Positions 7,759-15,992 of a DNA stretch of 64,000 nt are shown here, one piece after another. This DNA comes from Clostridia bacterium (lineage in GTDB: Bacteria > Bacillota > Clostridia > Christensenellales > Aristaeellaceae). Where the stretch lies: assembly GCA_017434775.1 (NCBI GenBank), contig JAFSGG010000086.1, positions 1 through 64,000 of the forward strand. The letters are read 5' to 3'. Under the pieces are notes generated by a model. It searched no databases, had not been told where the DNA came from, and saw only the letters and a list, made by a program, of their open reading frames with translations. How positions within the stretch are numbered: position 1 is the first letter of the stretch; each line of letters begins with the position of its first letter. The position numbers and the translations under genes were made by a program.

Positions 7759-9504
7759 TTACTCGTTGTCTTCCCGGGTGTTGGACTGGATGCGGTGCAT
7801 CCGGGCATAGATACCGCCAAGCGCCACCAGTTCTTCATGGGTGCCGCTTTCGGCTACTTTCCCTTCATCAATCACCAGAATCTGATCCGCATGGCGGATG
7901 GTGGAAAGCCGGTGGGCAATGGCCACGATGGTGCGCTTGCCGGCGATCTGCTGGATGGCTTGCTGAATTTGCCGTTCCGTTTCCACATCCACGGAAGCGG
8001 TGGCTTCGTCCAGGATGATGATGGGGGATTTGCGCAGGATGGCCCGGGCGATGGCCACCCGCTGCTTCTGGCCGCCGGACAGGCGAAGACCCCGTTCGCC
8101 TACCTGGGTTTCATAGCCTTCCGGCATATGCATAATATCATCGTGAATATTGGCGGCTATGGCGGCTTCCACAATCTCTTCGCGGCTGGCCTGGGGCACG
8201 GCGTAGCCGATGTTTTCGGCAATGGTGCCGTTGAAGAGGAAGGTATCCTGAAGCACCGGGGAAATATTCCGCCGCAGGCTTTCCAGGGTGATCTGCTGCA
8301 AATCCTGCCCGTCGATGAGGATGCGGCCGTGGGTGGGTTCATAGAACCGGGAGATCAGCTGGGTGAGGGTGGTTTTGCCAACGCCGGTGGGGCCTACCAG
8401 CGCCAGCATTTTGCCCGGCTGGCAGTGGAAGGAAACGTCATTGAGCACCGGCATATCTTCCTGATAGGAAAAGCTCACGTTTTCAAAAGTGATGCTGCCC
8501 TGCGCCCGGCCCATATCTGTGGCATTTTCTTTATCCACAATTTCGCAGGGCGTATCCAGAATGGCCATCACGCGCTCGGCCCCGGCCAGGGATTGCTGGG
8601 TGCTTTCCAGCAGGTTGGCCAGGCCGGCAATGGGCCCGTAAAACAGCCCCAGATACAGCATGAACGCCACAATATCCGCCACATTTAAGTTTTCCCGCAG
8701 GGCCAGCAAGCCGCCGAACCCCACCACCAGAATGGTGCCGATGGAGGAAATGAATTCCACCGAGGGATGGAAAATGGCGCTGACTTTCAGGGCGTGGAGC
8801 ATAGCCTTGATATGGTCAAAATTCTTTTGATCCACCTGTTCCGTTTCGTAGGTTTCCCGGCCGAAGGACTGAATTTCGTGAATACCGGACAGGTTATCCT
8901 GCAGTTTGCCGTTCAGTTCCCCCATTTTTTTCTGGGAAATGCGGAAGAAAGGCCGCACCTTTTTGGCAAAAATGACACCGGAAATAAGAATCAGGGGAAT
9001 GGGGAAGCAGGTGATCAGCGCCAGCTTGGGGTTGATGGTGATCAGCACCACCAGAACACCTGTAAAAGTAACGAAATTGGTGATCATATCCGGGATGATG
9101 TGAGCGTAGAGCAATTCAAAATCCCGGGTGTCGTTTACCACCCGGCTCATCAGATCGCCGGTTTGTTTATCGTGAAAAAAGCCCAGATGCAGCCGTTCCA
9201 TTTTGTCATAGACCTTTGTGCGCAAATCGCCCACCAGATACCAGGCTGCCTTGTGGGCCAGATAATTGCTCATAAACCGGAACAGGATGCGCAGCAAATA
9301 CAGGCCCACCAGCAAAAGCGTCAGGTGCAGAATGCGGGTCAGGTCGCTTTCCTGAATGCCCTTATCCACAATGCCCGTCATGGCGGAAAGCGCTTTGGGC
9401 GCTGCCAGGTTCACCGCCGTCAGCCCCAGGGTGCCCAGCATGGCCAGCAGATACAGCTTTTTGTAGCGCAGGGCTTCCCGGCTCAGTTTCAGCAGCATTT
9501 TCAT
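7759..9504 (-). CDS. ABC exporter, fused permease and ATPase (MsbA/BmrA type)
   Basis: Half-size exporter of 581 residues that would act as a dimer to pump a lipid, drug or peptide outward. Six transmembrane helices span about 15-300. The ATPase domain has Walker A GPTGVGKTT (about 369), signature LSGGQKQR (about 474), Walker B IIILDEATAS (about 493) with catalytic Glu, and the switch His in IAHRLST. All catalytic residues are present. ATG at 9504 is chosen because AGGTGA lies 8 bases upstream; the GTG at 9516 overlaps that RBS. No second ABC half-transporter is adjacent, so a homodimer is likely. The substrate cannot be read from sequence. Confidence 0.92.
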   Translation of the reverse strand: MKMLLKLSREALRYKKLYLLAMLGTLGLTAVNLAAPKALSAMTGIVDKGIQESDLTRILHLTLLLVGLYLLRILFRFMSNYLAHKAAWYLVGDLRTKVYDKMERLHLGFFHDKQTGDLMSRVVNDTRDFELLYAHIIPDMITNFVTFTGVLVVLITINPKLALITCFPIPLILISGVIFAKKVRPFFRISQKKMGELNGKLQDNLSGIHEIQSFGRETYETEQVDQKNFDHIKAMLHALKVSAIFHPSVEFISSIGTILVVGFGGLLALRENLNVADIVAFMLYLGLFYGPIAGLANLLESTQQSLAGAERVMAILDTPCEIVDKENATDMGRAQGSITFENVSFSYQEDMPVLNDVSFHCQPGKMLALVGPTGVGKTTLTQLISRFYEPTHGRILIDGQDLQQITLESLRRNISPVLQDTFLFNGTIAENIGYAVPQASREEIVEAAIAANIHDDIMHMPEGYETQVGERGLRLSGGQKQRVAIARAILRKSPIIILDEATASVDVETERQIQQAIQQIAGKRTIVAIAHRLSTIRHADQILVIDEGKVAESGTHEELVALGGIYARMHRIQSNTREDNE

Positions 9505-9626
9505 CCCTTGTATCACCTCGTATATTTCAGTACTTTTTCATCTTACCATACCTTGCCGGGGAAAACAAGCAATCTCCGGTGCACGAAGGAAAACAAACAC
9601 TTGCCATTTTGTGCCGAATAAAAGAA

Positions 9627-9645
9627 CCCCCGGAAGCTCCGGGGG
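9627..9645 (-). terminator. Terminator of the sigma/anti-sigma operon
   Basis: CCCCCGGA (9627-9634) pairs with TCCGGGGG (9638-9645). On the minus strand TTCTTTTATT follows. Confidence 0.75.
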
Positions 9646-9660
9646 TATTTTCAGGGGGCA

Positions 9661-11787
9661 TCAGTTGCTTTTTGTATAGGTATATTTTGTGTAATTATCG
9701 GAGAAGGTGAGCACATAAGTGGGATCGCCTTCGTGCAGGGGCAGGAAGGTGACGGTATCGCCGTCCACCTTCGTTTCGTACTGGCTGTCATAGAGGATGG
9801 GCAGGGAAGGGTCGTCCAGTTCCATATCCGCCACGGCCTTGGTGATGGCAATGCCGGCCATGCGTTCCTTGCCGTATTCTTCGATGGCGGCCGGGGCATA
9901 ATCCCGGCGGAGGGTGTAGATTTGCACCGGGTTATCAAAATCGTAATTATCTGCCTTGTAGGGCATTTTGTCCACCACTTCGCCGGTGTTGGCGTCCACT
10001 TCGATCAGATAGCAGCCGGTTTCATCGGCCATGTAGGCTTTCCAGACGGGGTTGGGCTGGGCGTCGATCAGCACGGAGCGGATGATATCCACATAGCCTT
10101 TTTTCCCGGTCTGGTAGACGATATCCAAAGCTTCCTTCTGGGAAAGCTTGACGGAATCCGCTGCCGGGTAATGGGTTTTTTTCAGCAGCTTCCCTTCAAA
10201 GGTCTGTGGGTCCAGCGTATCCATGGTTTCATCCAGCAGTTGCCATGTGGATTGATCCCATTCGTTGACAACGCCATACACCTGGTCAAACCGCTTGTAG
10301 GCATTATCGCCGGTAAGGCCGGGCTTTTCAAACTGGTCCACGTTGGTGGTGCCGTCCAGGTTTACGTTTACACGGCAGTTACCGTATTCCAGTTTCTTTG
10401 TCTGAAAGCGCACGGTGAAACGGCTGAAGTGTTCATTGTATTGCAGGGTATAGGTATAGCAATTTTCGTCCAGCAGGGGAATATTTTCGCCGCCCGGCTG
10501 GCTGTGAATGGCTTTTACTGCCAGGTCCAGGGCCTCTTCCCGGCTCATCATGTCCCCGATGCAGCTTTCGTAAACGCTGTAAGGCACATATCTGGCCCAG
10601 AAGTGTAGCGCATCCATCAGGTTCTTTTCCAGCAGAATTTCTCCTGTTTTGGCGTCCATTTCATAAGTGCGTGTAACGCCTTCTTCTTTATTCGTCTGGC
10701 CGGCCAGCGTCACTTTCCAGATGCGGCGGCCATCCGTTTCCATCATCAGGGCGACGGACTCATAGAGGACAGGAAGATTTGCCTTCTGCTGGGCAATTTT
10801 CTGGGCAGCCGCTTTTTCCATGTCTCCTTCCTCCGGCAGGGGATAGGTGGTTTTCAGATAGGCGTCATATTCCGCCGTCCACTTTTCGCTTTTTTCAGCC
10901 TTGGGCAGCATCTGACCGAACACGTGCCATGCATCCTGTTCCCAGCTGAGCTGACTTCCGTACTGATAGCCGTAGATTTTGTTCATGCCATCCATCAGTT
11001 CTTTTTCGGTAAACGTTTCCCAGTGCTGGGGCGTGATGATGCAGTCGATTACTTCCCCGGCATGGTCAAAGGAAACGTGGCAGGTGGGCTGGGTCAGGTT
11101 CCGGGGCAGGAAGGAAAAATACCAGCCTTCCTGGTCAAATTCTTCGGTATGGCGGTATTGGGCGGTGTCTTCCAAAGGAAGGGCTTGCTGCTTGCCGATC
11201 AGTTCCAGTGCCAGTTTGCGGGCTTCATCTGCAGGCATTTGGCCTTCCTGCGGCAGTGAATTGCGGTTTTCGCTCCAGAAACCGATTTGTACCATCACAT
11301 CGCCGTACCAATGGCGTTGCTCCACCGTCCATTCGTAGTACAACCCGTCAAAAGCTTCCCGGCAAATGGCCATGATGGCTTCTTCTTCCCAATAACCTTC
11401 GCCGTTTTGCAGTGCCAGCATGATGTGGCTGTTTTCATCCAGCGTGATGCCGTTTTCCGCTGCGGTTTCTACCAGCTGCACCAACTCGTCATGGCTGAAG
11501 GTTACGGTGGGGCGAACGTCCGTATCGTTGCCAAGGGCCAGGGGAACGGCGTTTTGCTCCACCACTTCCTGGCCTGTCAGCAGGCTGACTGCCAGAGCGG
11601 AAAGAGAAGCAAGCAACAGAATCAGGATCAATATCAATCCAAGGGATAGTTTCTTTTTCATTTTTGTTTGGCCTTTCTCCTGCATGCTGCTGAGAATACG
11701 CTGGGCCAGGAAAGGATTGGGGGTGATATTGCGGCAGCGGTTTTCCACTGCGAAGGTAATGGCTTGTTTCATTTGCTTTTCGTCCAT
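9661..11787 (-). CDS. Membrane-anchored PepSY-like protein, probable anti-sigma factor
   Basis: 708 residues. The N-terminal 40 are cytosolic (MDEKQMKQAITFAVENR, then a Pro/Asn-rich stretch), followed by one transmembrane helix (about 45-68, LSLGLILILILLLASLSALA) and a large extracytoplasmic region. That region holds several repeats of the PepSY/YpeB pattern: helix with A..A....G, then W.V.F and a final DA.TGE (for example VDANTGEVVDKMPY and MDAKTGEILLEK). Its start overlaps the sigma gene by 19 bases, with AGGAGGGG in front, so the two are translationally coupled. The cytosolic tail is the likely sigma-binding part. There is no zinc-binding HxxxCxxC motif, so it is not a standard ZAS anti-sigma factor. 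The function is inferred from arrangement. Confidence 0.7.
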   Translation of the reverse strand: MDEKQMKQAITFAVENRCRNITPNPFLAQRILSSMQEKGQTKMKKKLSLGLILILILLLASLSALAVSLLTGQEVVEQNAVPLALGNDTDVRPTVTFSHDELVQLVETAAENGITLDENSHIMLALQNGEGYWEEEAIMAICREAFDGLYYEWTVEQRHWYGDVMVQIGFWSENRNSLPQEGQMPADEARKLALELIGKQQALPLEDTAQYRHTEEFDQEGWYFSFLPRNLTQPTCHVSFDHAGEVIDCIITPQHWETFTEKELMDGMNKIYGYQYGSQLSWEQDAWHVFGQMLPKAEKSEKWTAEYDAYLKTTYPLPEEGDMEKAAAQKIAQQKANLPVLYESVALMMETDGRRIWKVTLAGQTNKEEGVTRTYEMDAKTGEILLEKNLMDALHFWARYVPYSVYESCIGDMMSREEALDLAVKAIHSQPGGENIPLLDENCYTYTLQYNEHFSRFTVRFQTKKLEYGNCRVNVNLDGTTNVDQFEKPGLTGDNAYKRFDQVYGVVNEWDQSTWQLLDETMDTLDPQTFEGKLLKKTHYPAADSVKLSQKEALDIVYQTGKKGYVDIIRSVLIDAQPNPVWKAYMADETGCYLIEVDANTGEVVDKMPYKADNYDFDNPVQIYTLRRDYAPAAIEEYGKERMAGIAITKAVADMELDDPSLPILYDSQYETKVDGDTVTFLPLHEGDPTYVLTFSDNYTKYTYTKSN

Positions 11788-12302
11788 GATGTCCCCTCCT
11801 TTCTCAGCGTGTCCTCAAGGCGTTGGCAGGCGTTTTTGATCCGCCGGGAAACAGTGGCCGGGCTGACGTGCAAAGCCTGGGCAATTTCCGGCATGGTCAT
11901 ATTGTGATAGTAGTAAAGCAGAATGACTTCCTTCTGCCGGGCGGGCAGCTGCCACAGGGCATCGGAAAGACGATCATTGGCTTCGCTTGCGCCAGGGACA
12001 GCCTGATCCGGCAAATCTTCCGGCTGCAGGGAACGGTTCATGTAGGTGAACCAGCTGCTGCGGTTCATATCCCGGCAGGTGTTGATGAGAATACGGGTAA
12101 CCCAGGTTTTTTCACTGCATTCTCCCCGGAATTGAGGCAGCGCTTTGTATACCTTGATGAATGTTTCCTGAACGGCATCTTCCGCCAATGTGCGGTCTTT
12201 CAGATAGATATAGCTGATGCAGAGCAGCTTTTGTTGGTGTTCCTCCACCAGACGGGTGAATATTTGCGCCAATTGGTTGTCCGGATCCTTGACAACAGCC
12301 AT
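11769..12302 (-). CDS. ECF-type RNA polymerase sigma factor
   Basis: 177 residues, the usual ECF size with regions 2 and 4 only. Region 2 has LAEDAVQETFIKVYKALPQF, and region 4 has the helix-turn-helix LPARQKEVILLYYYHNMTMP followed by EIAQALHVSPATVSRRIK. AGGAGGTGAGC stands in front of the ATG. It is the first gene of a two-gene unit with the membrane protein at 9661-11787, the normal layout for a sigma factor held by a membrane anti-sigma and released by an envelope signal. The target genes are unknown. On the minus strand a CGTC sequence occurs upstream but no convincing ECF promoter pair was found. Confidence 0.93.
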   Translation of the reverse strand: MAVVKDPDNQLAQIFTRLVEEHQQKLLCISYIYLKDRTLAEDAVQETFIKVYKALPQFRGECSEKTWVTRILINTCRDMNRSSWFTYMNRSLQPEDLPDQAVPGASEANDRLSDALWQLPARQKEVILLYYYHNMTMPEIAQALHVSPATVSRRIKNACQRLEDTLRKEGTSWTKSK

Positions 12303-12373
12303 GGGCAGCTCACCTCCTTCCGTTTATTTGACGAATGAGGCAGGGGAATATTTGCATTTTTTTGAAAAAAAAC

Positions 12374-12403
12374 AAAAAAATACCGGCTGTGTAGAACAGC
12401 CGG
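12374..12403 (-). terminator. Terminator of the SGNH hydrolase gene
   Basis: Perfect stem CCGGCTGT (12383-12390) with ACAGCCGG (12396-12403), five-base loop. The preceding A-run reads as U's on the minus strand. Confidence 0.85.
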
Positions 12404-12417
12404 AAAAAAACGAATGC

Positions 12418-13608
12418 TTATTTGCCGGGCACGTAGGCCAGATCCAGCAGGGAGAAGTTTTTCATATGATCCCCTTCCGCCATGCGGAGTTCCACCGTGT
12501 GGGGTTTGGTCACATCGCCGATGCCAATGATTTCCGTTACCGGGTTGCCCCAGGCGGAGGGACTGTGACCGTTCAGGGTCTTTTTCAGGGTGCCATCCAC
12601 CCACACTTCCAGATTGCCGCAATTGGGGTTGTTTTCCTGCTTAAAGACGAGGAACAAAGGGCCGCCGGTGAGCTCCAGCACCATGGGCTCCTTGCCGGTA
12701 TACATGGTGTGCTTCCAGCCTTTGAGGTAGGAATAACAGGGGGTCACATCGGCTTTCAGGCTGCCTTCCGCTTTGATCAGGGGCGAGCCCTGGCGGATGT
12801 TCACCAGATTTTCGCAGAAATTGCCGATCACGGGTTCTTCCGGCATGCTGTAAGGCATGGGTTCTGTGGCAGCCGCCTGATCGAAATAATAGCCGACCAT
12901 CCGGGCGATGAAATCATGGCCTTCGGTGGTGGGATGGGCATAGTCTTTGGAATAATCCCGGAAAGTCATGCGGCCGGCGGTAAATTCCGGTTGCAGGGCG
13001 TCCTTCACGCTGATCATGCCCAGATCATAGTAAGCGCCGATTTTGCTCATGTGGGGCTGGCAGGAATAGCCGGAATCCAGCAGGGTGAAAATCAGCACCA
13101 CGGCGGGGGCGTTTTCACTCTGCAGCAGGCGGCGCACCAGGCTCTCATACACCATCTGGCTCTGTTTATCATTGGAATCGTTGACGGCAAATTCGATGAA
13201 TACCACGTCCGGGTTTTTGCTCAGCACATCCTGTTCCAGCCGGGTGATGCCAAGCCTGGAGGGGGTGCCGGAAATGCCTGCGTTTACATAATGCACTTTT
13301 TCAGGATCCTTGGCGAACTTTTCGGTGAAAAGGCCGGCGGATACGGCGGCATAGCATTTGGTTTTCTGGGGCTGGGCTGCGCTTCCTTCCGTAATGGAGC
13401 CGCCCAGGTACACCAGCGTCACGTCTTCGCCGTTCTTTGCTTTTTCGATGGCCTTGTGCATCCGCTGGGTGTTGCCCACGCTCAAAAGGCTGCGCTGCAC
13501 CATTTCATCGGTGAACAGGGTTGAATCTGCCGTTGCGGCAGGCAGCATCAACCCCATCATCAGGCTGCCGGCCAGAATAAGGGACAGGATTTTCTTCAGT
13601 TTGTTCAT
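12418..13608 (-). CDS. Secreted SGNH/GDSL hydrolase
   Basis: 396 residues with a signal peptide (about 1-27, LSLILAGSLMMGLMLPAATA). SGNH blocks are in order: GGSIT (catalytic Ser), NAGISGTPS (Gly), FAVNDSND (Asn) and HPTTEGH (catalytic Asp/His region). After about residue 250 there is a beta-sandwich-like C-terminal region with LELTGGPLFLVF and VELRMAEGDH. The domain set resembles extracellular acyl- or acetyl-esterases acting on polysaccharides. The exact ester is unknown. Single gene, with terminators on both sides. Confidence 0.87.
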   Translation of the reverse strand: MNKLKKILSLILAGSLMMGLMLPAATADSTLFTDEMVQRSLLSVGNTQRMHKAIEKAKNGEDVTLVYLGGSITEGSAAQPQKTKCYAAVSAGLFTEKFAKDPEKVHYVNAGISGTPSRLGITRLEQDVLSKNPDVVFIEFAVNDSNDKQSQMVYESLVRRLLQSENAPAVVLIFTLLDSGYSCQPHMSKIGAYYDLGMISVKDALQPEFTAGRMTFRDYSKDYAHPTTEGHDFIARMVGYYFDQAAATEPMPYSMPEEPVIGNFCENLVNIRQGSPLIKAEGSLKADVTPCYSYLKGWKHTMYTGKEPMVLELTGGPLFLVFKQENNPNCGNLEVWVDGTLKKTLNGHSPSAWGNPVTEIIGIGDVTKPHTVELRMAEGDHMKNFSLLDLAYVPGK

Positions 13609-13630
13609 CCGAATGTACCTCCTCTTGCTT

Positions 13631-13655
13631 AAAAAACGCCCCGAAAGACGGGGCG
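13631..13655 (-). terminator. Terminator of the EAL protein gene
   Basis: CGCCCCG (13637-13643) pairs with CGGGGCG (13649-13655). The AAAAAA before it is the U-tract on the minus strand. Confidence 0.85.
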
Positions 13656-13675
13656 ATGAATCGTGTAGGGAAGGG

Positions 13676-15766
13676 TCAGTTCACCGGCACGGCGGAACCG
13701 TAGGCTTTCACCGGGTTGCCCTGATCGTCAAATTCCGTGGTATAGCGAATCCGGAAGGGGATGCGATCCAGCGTCAGGGGAACGACCACTTCGGCACTGG
13801 CCAGGCCGGCGTCGATGCTGTTCATCAGCACCCGGTATTTTTCGGCTGCTTCCGGCGGAACCACATTGGCTTCAAACAGGGATTCGGGGTAATTGTGCAT
13901 CAGTGCCGGCAACCCCAGATCCCGCATGCAGCGGAAGCAGGGGATCATATCCTTGGTTTTCACATCGTATTCCCAGTAGTAGATGTTTACCTGTTCACTG
14001 GCAGCCCGGAAAACTTTTTCGTGGTGCAGAATATCGTTTTGTGTTTTTCTTTCGTTGGTGATGTTGCGGATGAGGATGTAGAACATCACATTATCGGTGC
14101 TGTTGGCAATCATCCGCATGGCAACACGCATGCAGATGGGATCGTGATTTTTGGGCGTCAGGCTCCATGTTTCACATTCCTGTTCGGAATCGGTAGCGAT
14201 AGCCTTTTCTGCGGCGGCCAGCATGATCTGCTTGTTTTTTTCGTCCATATAGTCGAAGGGCTGCCACTTGAGCACGTCTTCTTCCGTCAAATTTTCGCCC
14301 AGCTCCCGGATGAACTTTTTGTTCACCCGCACCAGATCCACCCGCTTATTGCGGTATTCCATCACGGCGGCGCCGCCTACGTAATTATTGAAAATCAGGG
14401 TTTCGATGCTCATGGGGTTCCAGAACTTGGCGGAATTCATGTTTTCAATGAGCTGCATGGGGGGCTTGATTTCGCCCTTTTTCTGGTTCTTCACCAGTTC
14501 ATAGAAATCTTCCTCAGGAACCGGACGGGAATAGAGGAACCCCTGCACATAGCTGCAGCCGATGGAAGCCAGGAAATCAGCCTGTTCCTTATGTTCCACG
14601 CCTTCGCCGATGATGGGCAGGCCCAGCCATTTGGCCATGCGCACCAGCCCGGTGAGGATCACGGCACCGTTGTTTTTGCTGCTGCCTTCATCGGAAAGCA
14701 GGCGCATATCCAACTTCAGCGTATCCAGATCCAGGTTTTTCAGCATATTCAGAGAAGAATAGCCGCTGCCAAAATCGTCCATTTCGATATTGAAGCCCAG
14801 CTTGTGCATTTTTTCGATGAACTGAGTCAATTTTTCGATGCCGTCGATAATGGCGGATTCGGTGATTTCCACCCGCAGCCATTCCACGGGCACATTGTAT
14901 TTTTGGCGGATAGCTTCCATCTGGTCCGGCATATCGGGATAGAGAATATCCAGCCGGCTCACATTGACGGACAGGGGGATGGGTTCAATCCCTTCATCCA
15001 GCATCCGGCGGATCAGCGCACAGGTCTTTTCGAAAACGAACAGATCCAGCTTGACGATGAAGTTGTTCTTTTCCAATACGGGAATGAACACCGCCGGGGA
15101 AATAAGCCCACGGGTGGGATGCAGCCAGCGCACCAGTGCTTCCGCCCCCACCAGCTGACCGGTGATGTGATTGTACTGGGACTGATAATAGACCTTGAAA
15201 TGCTCTTCCTCCAGCGCTTTGCCCATGTTGTTGATAATTTCCTGTTCCAATAAAAGCTGTGTGCGCATGGAAGTGTTGTAGAACATATAGCGTTTATCCA
15301 CCTGTTCCTTCACAAAAGAGCAGGCAAGAAGGGCCCGGGCGATCATGCCGTCGGGACGGATGTCGTTTCGGTTGGTCACATAAACGCCGGTGTGGCAGAT
15401 CACTTCAAAATCAGAGGCGCAGTTTTCCACCGTATTGGAGAAGCTTTCCATTTTCGCAGCCAGATTTACGCCGTCAATGGGGAGAAACAGGCAGAAATGA
15501 TCCGAATGGGTGCGGCTGGCCAAGGCCTTTTCGTCGCCGATTTTTCGGATCTGATTGGCTACAAATATCAGCAGCTGGTCACCGCCGTCGGAGCCAAAAA
15601 GGTCATTGATTACTTTGAAACGGAGTATGTTAAAGCAGAGCATGGCGTAACGGCCGTTTTCCATGCCCTTGGGATCTTGCTCAGCCATACTGGATACAGC
15701 TTTCTGAAAGGAGGAATAGGAAAGAAGCCCGGTCAGGCTATCGTTCTCATAAACATCCCTGAACAT
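13676..15766 (-). CDS. Cyclic-di-GMP phosphodiesterase (EAL) with degenerate GGDEF and C-terminal sensor region
   Basis: 696 residues, no membrane segment. The N-terminal domain (about 1-150) has the GGDEF-family fold pattern NDSLTGLLSYSSF, but the catalytic motif reads THSDHF, so it should not make c-di-GMP. The EAL domain (about 175-425) keeps the catalytic set: GAEALVRW, NVSR, EITES, MDDFGSGYSSL, LKLD, GEGVE and QGFLYSRP. It is therefore predicted to hydrolyse c-di-GMP to pGpG. The rest (about 430-696) looks like PAS-type sensory segments (VNKKFIRELGENL, then IRNITNERK). A dead GGDEF domain often binds GTP and modulates the EAL domain. The gene is not linked to motility or exopolysaccharide genes here. 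Confidence 0.9.
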   Translation of the reverse strand: MFRDVYENDSLTGLLSYSSFQKAVSSMAEQDPKGMENGRYAMLCFNILRFKVINDLFGSDGGDQLLIFVANQIRKIGDEKALASRTHSDHFCLFLPIDGVNLAAKMESFSNTVENCASDFEVICHTGVYVTNRNDIRPDGMIARALLACSFVKEQVDKRYMFYNTSMRTQLLLEQEIINNMGKALEEEHFKVYYQSQYNHITGQLVGAEALVRWLHPTRGLISPAVFIPVLEKNNFIVKLDLFVFEKTCALIRRMLDEGIEPIPLSVNVSRLDILYPDMPDQMEAIRQKYNVPVEWLRVEITESAIIDGIEKLTQFIEKMHKLGFNIEMDDFGSGYSSLNMLKNLDLDTLKLDMRLLSDEGSSKNNGAVILTGLVRMAKWLGLPIIGEGVEHKEQADFLASIGCSYVQGFLYSRPVPEEDFYELVKNQKKGEIKPPMQLIENMNSAKFWNPMSIETLIFNNYVGGAAVMEYRNKRVDLVRVNKKFIRELGENLTEEDVLKWQPFDYMDEKNKQIMLAAAEKAIATDSEQECETWSLTPKNHDPICMRVAMRMIANSTDNVMFYILIRNITNERKTQNDILHHEKVFRAASEQVNIYYWEYDVKTKDMIPCFRCMRDLGLPALMHNYPESLFEANVVPPEAAEKYRVLMNSIDAGLASAEVVVPLTLDRIPFRIRYTTEFDDQGNPVKAYGSAVPVN

Positions 15767-15941
15767 GCGAAGTTACCCCTTTCCGCAGACGAGTGTGCTT
15801 TAGCAGAAAGCATACATATATACCACTTTACCTCAGTATACACAAAAATGTCAGTTTTTGCAAGGGAAAATCAATGCAGCAATCAGAAGAAAGGATAAAA
15901 AATGCGCAGCTTGCGACAAAAAGTACAAAAAAGTACAATGA

Positions 15942-15970
15942 AGCCGAACGAATAAGGCATTCGTTCGGCT
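15942..15970 (-). terminator. Hairpin downstream of rimO, likely terminator
   Basis: Perfect 12-bp stem AGCCGAACGAAT (15942-15953) with ATTCGTTCGGCT (15959-15970). The T-rich stretch on the minus strand is about ten bases away, so termination may be weaker. The rest of the gap 15767-15992 holds only the sequence AAAAAGTACA twice (about 15919 and 15929) and no gene. Confidence 0.6.
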
Positions 15971-15992
15971 GTAAAAGAGCGTGGAGAAAACG

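Noticed and set aside
13358..15253. Long open frame of 631 codons on the plus strand
   Set aside because: It is antisense to the EAL protein gene, has no RBS, and its composition (His/Gly/Phe-rich) is the usual mirror of a GC-biased minus-strand gene.
15767..15992. Possible riboswitch or small RNA
   Set aside because: Only a terminator-like hairpin and a duplicated AAAAAGTACA were seen; no conserved aptamer pattern was recognised.
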